DNA of 64,000 bases. It comes from Hungatella sp. UBA5385 (GTDB lineage: Bacteria > Bacillota > Clostridia > Lachnospirales > Lachnospiraceae). The notes beneath the pieces are model-generated. The model was not told the origin of the DNA. It did not search any database and saw only the letters and a program-made list of their open reading frames with translations. Made by a program: the position numbers and the translations under genes. Positions 59,201 through 63,975 of the stretch are shown one piece after another. Location of the stretch: the NCBI GenBank assembly GCA_002409995.1, contig DHOR01000022.1, positions 55,931 through 119,930 on the forward strand, given 5' to 3'. The first letter of the stretch is position 1. Every line of letters begins with the position of its first letter.

Positions 59201-59998
59201 ATCATATGGGCGCTCAGGCCATGAAGTTATGTGAACACCTGCTGAATTTAACACATACAGCTGCCCATCTGCTATTTCCATAGGATTCATGGCATATATG
59301 GTGATTTCGGAAGGATCAAAGCCCTCCTCTTGGAGCTGTTCTGCACGTTTCAATGCTGCTTTCAGAGATTTAACAGGTGCTTTTTCACTAAATCCACTGG
59401 CACTGTCACTGCCTCTCCTGGCAACTGATGGGCTTGCCTTCTCTGCATCGGAATCTGTTGCTATGCTGACATCAGAATCAGCCTCCAGTTCTTCTGGAAG
59501 CGTTCCACCAGGATTCCAATAGATAACACCATCTTCATAATCCTCTTCAAAAACCAGAGTTTCAGTAACTAAAGTGCCTGACCCATCCAAAGTCTCCAAA
59601 GGAAGAGTTTCGCTGATATGTGTGGTCTCCTCCTCTATCAGTTCCTCCAGAGGTAAGGTTTCACTGATACGATCAGTATCTTCTTCTGTCAACTCCTCCA
59701 GAGGTAAAGTTTGACTGATACGGTCAGTTTCTTCCTCTGTTAGTTCCTCCAGAGGTAAGGTTTCGCTGATACGGTCAATTTCTTCCTCCGTCTGTTCTTC
59801 TAGTGGCAATACTTCATCATAGTGCTCTTCAGCATCCTTCTCCGGCGATGTCTCTATATAATCAGATTCATCATTATCAACAAAACCTTCCATAGATGTT
59901 TCTGCACTCAAGGTCTCTGCTAATACAGGCATTGCTTGAGTAGGAAACATCATAATTATGCATAGCAGCAGGGCAGTTATTCTCTGTAATCGTCTCAA
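47300..59998 (-). CDS. Giant beta-helix surface protein A (4,232 aa, TTG start)
   Basis: The founder-like copy inside the operon. By alignment with giants B and C the start is TTG at 59998 (TTG AGA CGA TTA against ATG AAA CGT TTA), one base after the anchor gene's stop and 8 bp from GGAG; an upstream TTG at 60016 overlaps the ribosome site. Signal peptide ends near VLA-ET; five LPLEEL repeats; eight module openings near residues 156, 571, 829, 1731, 2561, 3014, 3314 and 3681; GGGIY-rich turns at about 1,050-1,560; C-terminal domain VEVPSDIYLVFQQRG to PPRRGINKVDTNP. It carries fresh small tandem duplications at 55806 and 58866 in frame. No sorting motif. An adhesin or fibre role is inferred from fold and context. 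Confidence 0.85.
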   Translation of the reverse strand: MRRLQRITALLLCIIMMFPTQAMPVLAETLSAETSMEGFVDNDESDYIETSPEKDAEEHYDEVLPLEEQTEEEIDRISETLPLEELTEEETDRISQTLPLEELTEEDTDRISETLPLEELIEEETTHISETLPLETLDGSGTLVTETLVFEEDYEDGVIYWNPGGTLPEELEADSDVSIATDSDAEKASPSVARRGSDSASGFSEKAPVKSLKAALKRAEQLQEEGFDPSEITIYAMNPMEIADGQLYVLNSAGVHITSWPERPYDNDAIFYVNGGQLTIMNISLESGNPDQDTELSELIYIKGGTLQIGENVSINGRIVMDYSNESDGLTLEEMAAETNKAEDASDQIDETSVIAAEETISVETTNSIADTNSIADTMDIEDTASTESEENNLAAAETESTEAGVFPEHSLDVRVRKTDSEIAGIEFFDINNYTIEVEEDTIQFIKDNKTASTWREPLIELVEGFDGSGDFYLLDVRGDSTTEHVELVRTLYADELSEEEFLEIFQLVESEEEIWNLTASSKAEAQLRDTDIAFFAVSSLEEDSAEEEAEIVELMTKKTLIATRNNSGKVIYWNPGDEIKIGDVTGMPGDDNNDGGYEGAPVRSWAGAIKAIKESGGSGGTIICMRKVDLGLPEAAGFIDMEGEKYVVRSGTDLSRLTLRPWGSNQEPAFVVPSNATLVLEDIVLGGLLKDGSVTDRVMVECQKGDIIIGKNVKAETGYISMETFSEIEDHPITVSSLYEANDNDKITVFFKGINDNLTYRYKDVVVPEATLVTQDKEDEIGKLLMARFQLHNSNKSGFFDWTLRQDTDEDNTEAKPQNLELYTKHYYREIYLDGVRGNDDYSGALCEFPVKTWEAAMEIRDQAIIDATAARAEATDLTPEQLDSKYPYPEIIYICGTVKVENEESGIETWDLSDVEVEVAGEKMTVKTEVVSHTNIPNVEDTTVQLHDLPTPLISVETGKKLTLQDVTIRNITDVIDSDTIQVIGGGELTLTGNTTLTGERFADGTITAKPTTYGRHVNISGGSTFLMNEEWKGSIEKRQQGVVAKGQGTNVSMYNGSIKENVSFDEALYKENLTTQLNGAGVILSGGASFIMNGGAITKNSVYQYGAGVYMEDATDQGTTFIMKKGTISHNRIAADRPSISSGSYLLGKGAGIYAKYGKLHLGDEDSQERVSISENKSYYVYGAGIFAKECELKINNADICNNESVSSYNKYSNFNRGIGICIENQESSSLFSMNNVNVSGNKAPPTSEGGTYGAGIYFSNDQNKSRVATITNCKISDNMPGGEYGSTYPTRGGGIYQLGGDLIIEGTEISGNRAIQGGGIYSGGTGSAYTSTLTISDNSTVKSNTAQGYTFKTIGDGGGIYVNMYAIMHLKSGTIIGGEKEGNSGTIIGGEKEGNFASQKGGGIYNNGKVYIDDSVISYNKSTSGGGIYGLNGDGYLRGTKISNNEADLGAGMYLHSDKKFGKSTRTYYLTDLTIQDNTAENSGGGIFVQGSTDISGGNLSFYTTSLYLTESDSGKFVLRDNTADMGGGIYTSGSPVYMDISGDIQNKANKQGNNLYLTHSGNWILSGNFLHPTDQTTAGIYNIYMNTTSSESSHSLYIDPTRVTVGKKTVEDNEDTPDVIYLETANSFLTYLQKPNKADKTFPIDVHKDNFKVGSIVIKPAKLEKSIEFHKVKIGAEGKLETEAYYEKYTTQYKNAGEGIEYSDGGKLPRRTQLGGFKDNAILIGEGIYLSGSGDDTKSGDSPENAVATFKVAKEKLQKKISAKGPEGFSPFIYICGTVNVKDQELWILDYNEKNFSSEDGGDNVNYRKSEEDAKSPVYEAQIRRFASFVESPMIVVGEEETNNAVDFELGKIIINGMMEAVVANEQGNNSPILKIEKNASATLGGNTRLTNNYYGAVDVYGSLTLDGGKDDENKQLYNIDGYYVSLGESAKLEMKGYSRIIAEGTVGRRGDRDLVGIYSDANNAEVTMSGHSSIANITTNINNIPYRGDLLSAGIYLVGENSKVTMTGASFMDNLDTLSGIQYDEVVSSIGSYRAAGIRVGKGGEVLLEGPDEGWENVGFPKMTNIFTGIAIAAGPSSKVTIDNCKIESARSGLYRGVYLDNRGSSDDEILQMRLLNNATIKNGFWGIWTDGKNLDIQMQHASKIEESYNCGLYLLDTSGGSFKMNEEGRGSCQITGTSKGIRVGTSNKMEIFMGEGSSIRGTNFQNGITFESKGIGGEGVTLNMTDSQITGFVYGICFDVSYSPTYIIMNGKSSIDGNGHGIYEQEGSSYGSAYFELTMNDYSRISGNNGHGLFLNGGRAYLPQAANGHKVVLNDKSVIGGPIYYASGDLESGNKTFGIYAACPMQLEMNGDSKITGNKEAVRMENHTTTRNQTGLITLSDNASISKNVKNIEIDSVIYKPLSCNILLQGEARVEDNTNQIIMQGANNSIELKDNAYIGVGTESKEGLALFTSGALILDGNSIIDGVIHLKGIAPITMTAKVPDGSDKKYELWLNEGYLGQTVVQPNAPKGRPEDGLQDVTDQLEYFTKIIKEDMTKDRLLIASAPNIVLQAGNNVYLSGDGDDITNNGLSPTTPVRTFNKAKELLQEKDFTTGANIIICNSPVTVLKEDADWSFENGTVTNKTNKVTWTPLVIRNKGYNGQLISVGVAKSEKYAPVVTFKDITIDGGSQEGMVSNTGRDFELLKIYKGKAILGEKAVLQNNENMINGFNDSYTAAGVVMQNGILEIDGGTIRNMVRSIDGYIGSVWLASAISMKDNSTLTFKSGLIANNEFNCLSSPSEDARLGIIYMGWGHDENTKLVMSGGVIENNKITTSTSTSSSSSKAKTGTILTYEATVIIEGGIIRNNQTSYRGSAIYYFNYPTSTTTASLIVSGGQISNNTPSASDKKPVGENSPIYIEGKHFQIKGGGGNIKDNIYLSSSEYLVTVSGAIYNNDRLYNIYLNKGAKENQFKKGSAVIQPDANNVTDVTQFLQYFQVHSYPYILDAGRTKDSIGTIEGVMEDKCLILMKAVYLDSVNGKDSNNGTTPDDAVATFDQAVTCGKKGDGSENHFIIYLSGPAINDKEDEWTLPVTAYMCRYTGFPVYKDNSDIMLYGNAYHGVLIKPKANLTLENISIFGRRIIDTEYSGNGESIIRITSGISVDVNAGALLQRNNNNGFYMDNDNKPINLSAKGGAVYVEPGGKLNVYGGGIQNTSAIDGSAIYLDVNETDETAGRLFLTGSPVITGKTYLNGKGTNAIAYIETESAFRPESAIQVSVGNDYSGRKVIEYQDIDPGYEQMKRFAFDDNIVAIYDIVNNSDKPKIIELQIRKAIYLDGFEGDDEKDGTTPDTAFKTLKRVYEEIGENTDTKGILVYIVNTVEINDNIELKNVEILKNNKSQYKGSYIKKGENPIAIDIIGQVYFKRYSQPKSESGELYSGFKKSTLKETLFNVEEGGNLTLSGIYVDGHSQASYGSDVTLVADGVKALSPLITVQGGGELTCATLEPKLDEVTKITILTNNYNENNKIPKENESPNKDKYLGELEGSDIYEGSSAGIEILTSKSGKLGIVHVSAAEFRNLELEEGIRGGTDIYVNGEFHPAYSTILTGTVFLEGLGTRMDKESQKTSRFITIDKYGIPVKDDFQLLMRDSYLERTVVKYEQGTPTIINDVPMFLLEDRVKDYFCLVVRETDNKILELNVPVAVYIDSFEGEDDQSSINGEDRIAGSNPANPVQSLRKAYNLLRTRGGNTIYVVGTIQIDDNIIATGSQYSDDSGAESVYLPATNKVRITRYIQPDFAKNATTPEQKEDAAARGYNVEDFTGVMFNVKNGREAQFSEGVIFDGHHEKKTGLKYREEAIVDRTSESLAPMITVEANGMLRLLEGTTLQDNYNAYTESEAEITGTHGGALSNSGTTVTDGALFTNNKAEKGSAVYQNGLFTIQSKPEKFIDGSFYLTTTEGGTDHVIRLNEKMLEEPEHLVYDIDMDNPVVGRDVIEFISESAYEGSADAEHDHFRLSDNVPENLFLVEDLFNPNVLELQDWKVLNVEVPSDIYLVFQQRGQLGSGHLKGIRLEAEADTLLSSPEYTITNNGFYDVKVSVTAFENVNSDAEIPGIYSMNLVNTAYDTIGENDLYLAVQGVNRFSFDETTLAPYAEAEENRPAAIEFGTLNPMGTGTESGTFTFLGSVGQGFMDKYKDEKFPIEGMSKTEVQKYIDGTSGSGAAINARSKYAMKFKLEIDPPRRGINKVDTNP
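55806..55877 (-). repeat. 36-bp in-frame tandem duplication inside giant A
   Basis: Two near-perfect 36-bp copies encode GTIIGGEKEGNS and GTIIGGEKEGNF in a beta-helix turn. Giants B and C have one copy at this place, so it looks recent and due to slippage. Confidence 0.85.
58866..58901 (-). repeat. 18-bp perfect tandem duplication in the giant A linker
   Basis: GTATCAGCTATACTATTT occurs twice in a row and codes the repeated peptide NSIADT in the Ser/Thr/Glu-rich linker before the second module. Confidence 0.9.
59586..59815 (-). repeat. Five LPLEEL-type stalk repeats of giant A
   Basis: Units VLPLEEQ, TLPLEELT, TLPLEELT, TLPLEELI and TLPLETLD with intervening EEETDRIS. These are the most regular of the three sets, period 51 bp. 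Confidence 0.88.
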
Positions 59999-59999
59999 C

Positions 60000-60836
60000 C
60001 TACTCTCTCCTTTCAAAATCCACGGAATCTCTATCTTTCTTAATTAAGTGTAGCAAAATAACACCTGCTGCCAAAAATGCAGCTAAGCCAAATCCCCAAT
60101 ATGGAAGTGCCCCTTCCACACCAGTCTTTGGAATTGCTCCACCGCCTAAATACTGGTCAAGGGGAATGTCTCCATCTAATATAGAGACTATAGTATCAAC
60201 TACTCCCTGCGTTTTACCATCGCTGCCTCCCGGATGGACAGGTTTTGGTGGTATTACCGGATCTGTTGGTGGTACTTTATCTTCGTCACCACCTCCGTCT
60301 CCGCCACCTCCATCTTTTTGATACAGATATATTGTTACAATTTGAGGTAATTCTTTAGTTTCTAATTTCACTTCACCCATATAGGGATAGGGCAGCCAGG
60401 AGGCTTTATAAACCCGGTACTTAATATTATTGTCTGGTAAGTAAAGCATACCGCCCTGAAAAACAGTATCTTCATCATTTGCTATAAACTGTCCATCAAG
60501 ACTTACTCTGGTATGTCTGGTTTCAGCACTTTTATCATAAGCTACATCCAAATCAAAAATCCCCTGGTCATCAGTAACACCAAAAAAAACATAGCGCTGC
60601 AGACTGGGGATATAAATTTCAATGGAAGCTCCTTCGATAGGGACTTGAGTATTTTGCTTGTATACACAAAATCTTAGTTTGCCCATATAATCAACAACAA
60701 CACCAGCCATGATATCTGTCTGTCCATTTCTCTTTGTTTCTGAGCCACCCTCTGTATTAGCCCAGGCATTGTAAGAGACAGACAAGCACAGAAGCATAGA
60801 GAGGAAACAAAGTATTATTCGATTTTTTCTGTTCAT
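60000..60836 (-). CDS. Sortase-anchored Cna-B-like surface protein with IPKTG signal
   Basis: 278 residues: signal peptide (cut near AWA-NT, residue 27), a region with VPIEGASIEIY and GVTDDQGIFDLDV, which resembles a Cna-B/transthyretin-like repeat (about 55-165), a Gly/Asp/Pro spacer, then sorting signal IPKTG, a hydrophobic stretch (YWGFGLAAFLAAGVILLHLI) and a basic end. It is the only clear cell-wall anchor in the locus and the probable substrate of the class B sortase. A GGAGGG ribosome site precedes the ATG; the stop codon is one base from the giant A start, so the two are translationally coupled. A wall base or minor pilin to which the giant attaches is inferred. Confidence 0.82.
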   Translation of the reverse strand: MNRKNRIILCFLSMLLCLSVSYNAWANTEGGSETKRNGQTDIMAGVVVDYMGKLRFCVYKQNTQVPIEGASIEIYIPSLQRYVFFGVTDDQGIFDLDVAYDKSAETRHTRVSLDGQFIANDEDTVFQGGMLYLPDNNIKYRVYKASWLPYPYMGEVKLETKELPQIVTIYLYQKDGGGGDGGGDEDKVPPTDPVIPPKPVHPGGSDGKTQGVVDTIVSILDGDIPLDQYLGGGAIPKTGVEGALPYWGFGLAAFLAAGVILLHLIKKDRDSVDFERRE

Positions 60837-60845
60837 TATGCCCTC

Positions 60846-61382
60846 CTAATCTCTGATTATCACGACAACCTTCCATGCGGCTTCGCCAGCAAATTCTTCT
60901 TCATCGGTATAGAATGACCAAATTACTGTACATGGATAATACCCTTTTTTTAAGCTACCGGATAAGCCAATTGTTTCAATATAGAACCCTGGATCAATTA
61001 ATCCAGATTCATAAATGATCTCACCAGTTGCATCGCGAAGCAATTTAATTTTACAGCTATAACTGCTCTGTATACCATTAGAGATTCTGGCTTCAGCTTC
61101 AGAATCACTTGAGTCCACATAGATCTCCCGCTCAATGGATACATATTTCATATTCTCCGCAAGCATTTGGTTCTTCATATCCCTAACTTCATCTTCTTCC
61201 GCACCTATCAGCAATTCATTCTTCCACTTTAATTGAGAATCCCGATATTCATTGCGGATTTTTACATTGGATATCATTCTCTGCAATCCAATGCCTGTTA
61301 GAAAAGAACCTGTTAGGATTAAACATACTGCTATTATTAACAACTGTTTATTTTTCATATTATTATTGATAGAACTTACCAT
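60846..61382 (-). CDS. Bitopic membrane protein with extracellular Ig-like domain (paralogue 2)
   Basis: 178 residues from ATG 61382, overlapping the previous gene by 20 bp, or 170 from ATG 61358; neither has a strong ribosome site. One membrane helix (LLIIAVCLILTGSFLTGIGL) is followed by a coiled-coil-like stretch and an outside domain with GEIIYESGLIDPGFYIETIGL and LKKGYYPCTVIW. The same core, YESGxIDPGxYIE, appears in the neighbour at 61363-61917. It contributes to the four-member family unique to this operon. Role unknown. Confidence 0.78.
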   Translation of the reverse strand: MVSSINNNMKNKQLLIIAVCLILTGSFLTGIGLQRMISNVKIRNEYRDSQLKWKNELLIGAEEDEVRDMKNQMLAENMKYVSIEREIYVDSSDSEAEARISNGIQSSYSCKIKLLRDATGEIIYESGLIDPGFYIETIGLSGSLKKGYYPCTVIWSFYTDEEEFAGEAAWKVVVIIRD

Positions 61383-61917
61383 CCATTACATGGAGCTTCA
61401 GTTTGACTTTGATTTCTGCTATCTTATCTTCTGTTTCATCCAAAGAATAGGTTGTAAACGTTGCTGTAGCAGGGTAATCTCCCGCCTGAAGAGTTTGTTC
61501 TAATTCCGCGTATTCTATATAATAGCCAGGATCAATGATACCGGACTCGTAAATTTTTTCATCTGTTTCATCCAGTTTTATAGTAACTTGAAAAGAATAA
61601 TGATTCGCTGCAATATTTTCAATCCCTAAACGGCCCTTTTTCCCGTTGTATTCAAAGATCGGTTCTGCAGACATTCCGATATCTACCATACCTTCTTCCA
61701 CTTTGGCATTCAACAACTCCGTAATCTCCTGCTGACTTTTGCCGGGAAGCATACCACCTAATGCCAGCTCGTCCCTGGCTAGACGGTCTTTTTGACTATT
61801 CTGTATATATTGATAGAACATTCCTGCTCCAATTCCCAGAAGTATTAATAAAAGCAAAATAATTAACCATAGTATACTTTTTTTCTTTTTCCCTTTTTTC
61901 TCTAGAATTTCTTCCAT
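61363..61917 (-). CDS. Bitopic membrane protein with extracellular Ig-like domain (paralogue 1)
   Basis: 184 residues: lysine-rich cytoplasmic start (EKKGKKKKS), one helix (residues 16-34), then GKSQQEITELLNAKVEEGMVDIGMS... GRLGIENIAANHYSF... KIYESGIIDPGYYIEYAEL... LQAGDYPATATF. Very close to the protein at 46659-47273 in its GK(S/T)xQEI..LLN..VEEGM segment. The conserved NIxxNxY and YES-PG-YI elements suggest a binding surface. An AAAGGA ribosome site lies upstream. Function inferred only from context. Confidence 0.8.
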   Translation of the reverse strand: MEEILEKKGKKKKSILWLIILLLLILLGIGAGMFYQYIQNSQKDRLARDELALGGMLPGKSQQEITELLNAKVEEGMVDIGMSAEPIFEYNGKKGRLGIENIAANHYSFQVTIKLDETDEKIYESGIIDPGYYIEYAELEQTLQAGDYPATATFTTYSLDETEDKIAEIKVKLKLHVMDGKFYQ

Positions 61918-61953
61918 GTTATCCTTTTCCTTTTCATTTTATTAATTTCTTCA

Positions 61954-62784
61954 TTATTGAGGAGGTAATTCACCTGGTATCACTTGCCAGTGAATTTCAC
62001 TTACCTTTACAGACTTCTCAATTTTATTATATTGTTTCTGCATTCCACCGACCTTCACATCAACTGTAAGATATTTTTCCGAAGGAATGAGCGCAGTTCC
62101 TGCTGCATTATATCCATTATCAATGACATTAGGCGGAGCTTCCAGATCAAGCAAACCATTCATGAATATGACATCTGATTTTACCTTGTTAAGAATTACT
62201 ATCCCCTTTTCTGAAAAAGGCATTCCGTCCAATACCATCTGAAATTTACGAAAATCAGCTTCAGCTGTCGTTAAAGTCTCTGCCCATGGTTGCCATTTTT
62301 TCTCATTAGTAACCTCCACTATAAATGGCTTTAGTTGAACCGGCAGCCCTTCTCTGGGGGGATTTTCCAGTTCTATATCTTCTTCTCTTACATCTGTAGA
62401 GTAGTTCCTAATGGGAATGTTAGGCTCTGAGATTGTCTGAATATAATATATTGGTTCTGTTGCCGATGCATCTGACGGTGTGCTAGCTGCTACCTTTATA
62501 TTAGGAAGAAGTAAATTATTATCTTCAACAGAAATTCCTCCAGTTGCATCTTCTTCAACACTTCCAACTACAACAAAACCATAGCTCAGCGGAACAGTAA
62601 CAGAAATCCGTGCTTCAGACTGCACTTCAACCGCAGTAATCCAAACATTGGAAGTAGGACCTTCTGAAAAAGAAGCCGACTCTTCTTTCGCAAGCGAAGA
62701 AAAGCACAGAAGAACTGTGCCCAGAATGCTTGCCATAACTCCGGCTTTTATTCTACTTCTTCTTATATGTTTAATGTTTAACAT
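61954..62784 (-). CDS. Secreted pilin/matrix-like protein 2
   Basis: 276 residues from the ATG at 62784, which has AAAGGAG; an in-frame start at 62838 lacks a site. A signal peptide ends near SLA-KEE. It is a paralogue of the protein at 62942-63793: shared ISVTVPLSYGFVVVGSV, LLLPNIKV, RNYSTDV, PPREGLPV and KVGGMQKQYNKIEKSVKV...IHW. No sorting or membrane signal at the C-terminus. The all-beta pattern and Trp near the end recall wall-binding or matrix proteins in general, but no named family fits with confidence. Second gene of the operon. Confidence 0.7.
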   Translation of the reverse strand: MLNIKHIRRSRIKAGVMASILGTVLLCFSSLAKEESASFSEGPTSNVWITAVEVQSEARISVTVPLSYGFVVVGSVEEDATGGISVEDNNLLLPNIKVAASTPSDASATEPIYYIQTISEPNIPIRNYSTDVREEDIELENPPREGLPVQLKPFIVEVTNEKKWQPWAETLTTAEADFRKFQMVLDGMPFSEKGIVILNKVKSDVIFMNGLLDLEAPPNVIDNGYNAAGTALIPSEKYLTVDVKVGGMQKQYNKIEKSVKVSEIHWQVIPGELPPQ

Positions 62785-62815
62785 AAGTACTCCTTTCAAG
62801 TTATTACCTGATTCC

Positions 62816-62907
62816 GAAGATCTCTTGCATAATAACAAGTAGATATATCCTGTTGTTATGCAACAAATCTCCGGAGATACCCCGAAGGGGGTATCTCCAG
62901 GAGGTTG
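62816..62907 (-). promoter_or_regulatory. Intercistronic stem-loops after the first operon gene
   Basis: Minus-strand GGAGATACCCC pairs with GGGGTATCTCC (11 bp, 4-nt loop), followed by a second hairpin TTGCATAACA/TGTTATTATGCAA. There is no T-run after the first, so it looks like an mRNA processing or partial-termination element that would raise the first gene above the rest. Confidence 0.55.
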
Positions 62908-62941
62908 TGATATTAGTATTAAATTAGTATATTGTAATTAA

Positions 62942-63793
62942 TTAAGGTGTTGGTGCTCCAACGGCAGTCCCTGATGGAACTGTTTCAATCACCGCATTTA
63001 CTTGCTCTGTAGCAATAGTCCAAACAATAGTTCCAACTTTCGCAGACTGTTCTACCTTATTGTATTGATTTCTTAATCCACCAACTTTTACACCAAAGGT
63101 CACATCTTTTGTTATACCAGATATTGCATACTTGCCATCATCATCCAAGTTGCTATATTTGTTAGTTGAAGTATTAAAACCTAGCTCTGGTTTATCAAGA
63201 TCAATCCCAGTAGCCATGGTAAATCCACCATCTTTAGCTTGATTAAAATCTTTCCCATCAATACTGATAACGTATTTTTTAACATCGTCCTCATCATCAG
63301 TCACACTAGCTACATGCTGCCAGTAGTTTCTGGATTCAAGAGAACCTTCATCAATAATAGTTCCATTAATAGATACTGCAAGCCCTTCCCTAGGATCACC
63401 GCTTACGTCTCCTGCTTTCGTAGAATAATTAGTGAACCTCATACTTCCAGTTTCTTCTACCTCAGTGTGATAAACAGCATCGGTTGCACCATCACTCGGT
63501 ATATCAACCACAACTTTGACATTAGGGAGTGATAAATGTTCATTTGTAATGGCGACAGCGTCTGTGTCTGATACGGAACCATTAACTACAAAGGCAAACA
63601 ATGTAGGAACCTCTACTTTAACCTTTGCATCAATGTCATTTAACATAACACCTGCAAATACATCAGTTCCTTCTGATGATGGGATTGCTCCACCTGTTGT
63701 TGTGTTATTGGTGGCACCTGTTGCAAATGCTGGGATTACCATGCTGGCAGTAAGAGCTCCAGCTAATAATGTAGTTAAAATCTTCTTGTTCAT
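62942..63793 (-). CDS. Secreted pilin/matrix-like protein 1
   Basis: 283 residues with signal peptide MNKKILTTLLAGALTASMVI..., cut near AFA-TG. The mature part is Thr/Asp/Val-rich beta: VKVEVPTLFAFVVNGSV, LSLPNVKVVVDIPSDG, MRFTNYST, PREGLAVSI, KVGGLRNQYNKVEQSAKVGTIVW. It is first in the operon with a strong GGAGAGAAAAGT start and a structured element behind it, the usual position of a major subunit. No sorting motif. The VP...FVV and xNYS elements weakly recall the C-terminal domain of the giants (VEVPSDIYLV... YTITNKG), suggesting a shared subunit-like fold (inference). Confidence 0.72.
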   Translation of the reverse strand: MNKKILTTLLAGALTASMVIPAFATGATNNTTTGGAIPSSEGTDVFAGVMLNDIDAKVKVEVPTLFAFVVNGSVSDTDAVAITNEHLSLPNVKVVVDIPSDGATDAVYHTEVEETGSMRFTNYSTKAGDVSGDPREGLAVSINGTIIDEGSLESRNYWQHVASVTDDEDDVKKYVISIDGKDFNQAKDGGFTMATGIDLDKPELGFNTSTNKYSNLDDDGKYAISGITKDVTFGVKVGGLRNQYNKVEQSAKVGTIVWTIATEQVNAVIETVPSGTAVGAPTP

Positions 63794-63837
63794 ACTTTTC
63801 TCTCCTTTTTCTTAAGTGTATTATAGTTTTATATGAT

Positions 63838-63975
63838 AAAAGGGTCTTGCCCTTTCCATCCAGATAATAAGTTTTTAAAGCTTTAAGCTTTTCTTGTTGA
63901 TCACATCTATAATCTACAATATTCTACAAGTTTTGTCTGCATTTTGTACTAAGTGGTAGTTTTTCCTGAAATGAA
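63838..63975 (-). promoter_or_regulatory. Upstream region of the surface operon
   Basis: It holds a leader hairpin AAAGGG-TCTTG-CCCTTT (63839-63855) and, at 63941-63957, ACCACTTAGTACAAAAT, which resembles the motif before giants B and C (ACTACTTGGTTAGAAAA). -35 and -10 boxes are not clear-cut. The last 25 bp of the window show nothing recognisable. Confidence 0.4.

Noticed and set aside
62942..63793. Assignment to TasA/CalY or WxL families
   Set aside because: Neither the TasA N-terminal pattern nor the paired WxL motifs can be seen; only a vague VxxIVW resemblance exists near the C-terminus.
63941..63957. LytTR-type direct repeats before the surface operon
   Set aside because: No convincing pair of the expected nine-base repeats with proper spacing was found; only the looser shared motif is reported.
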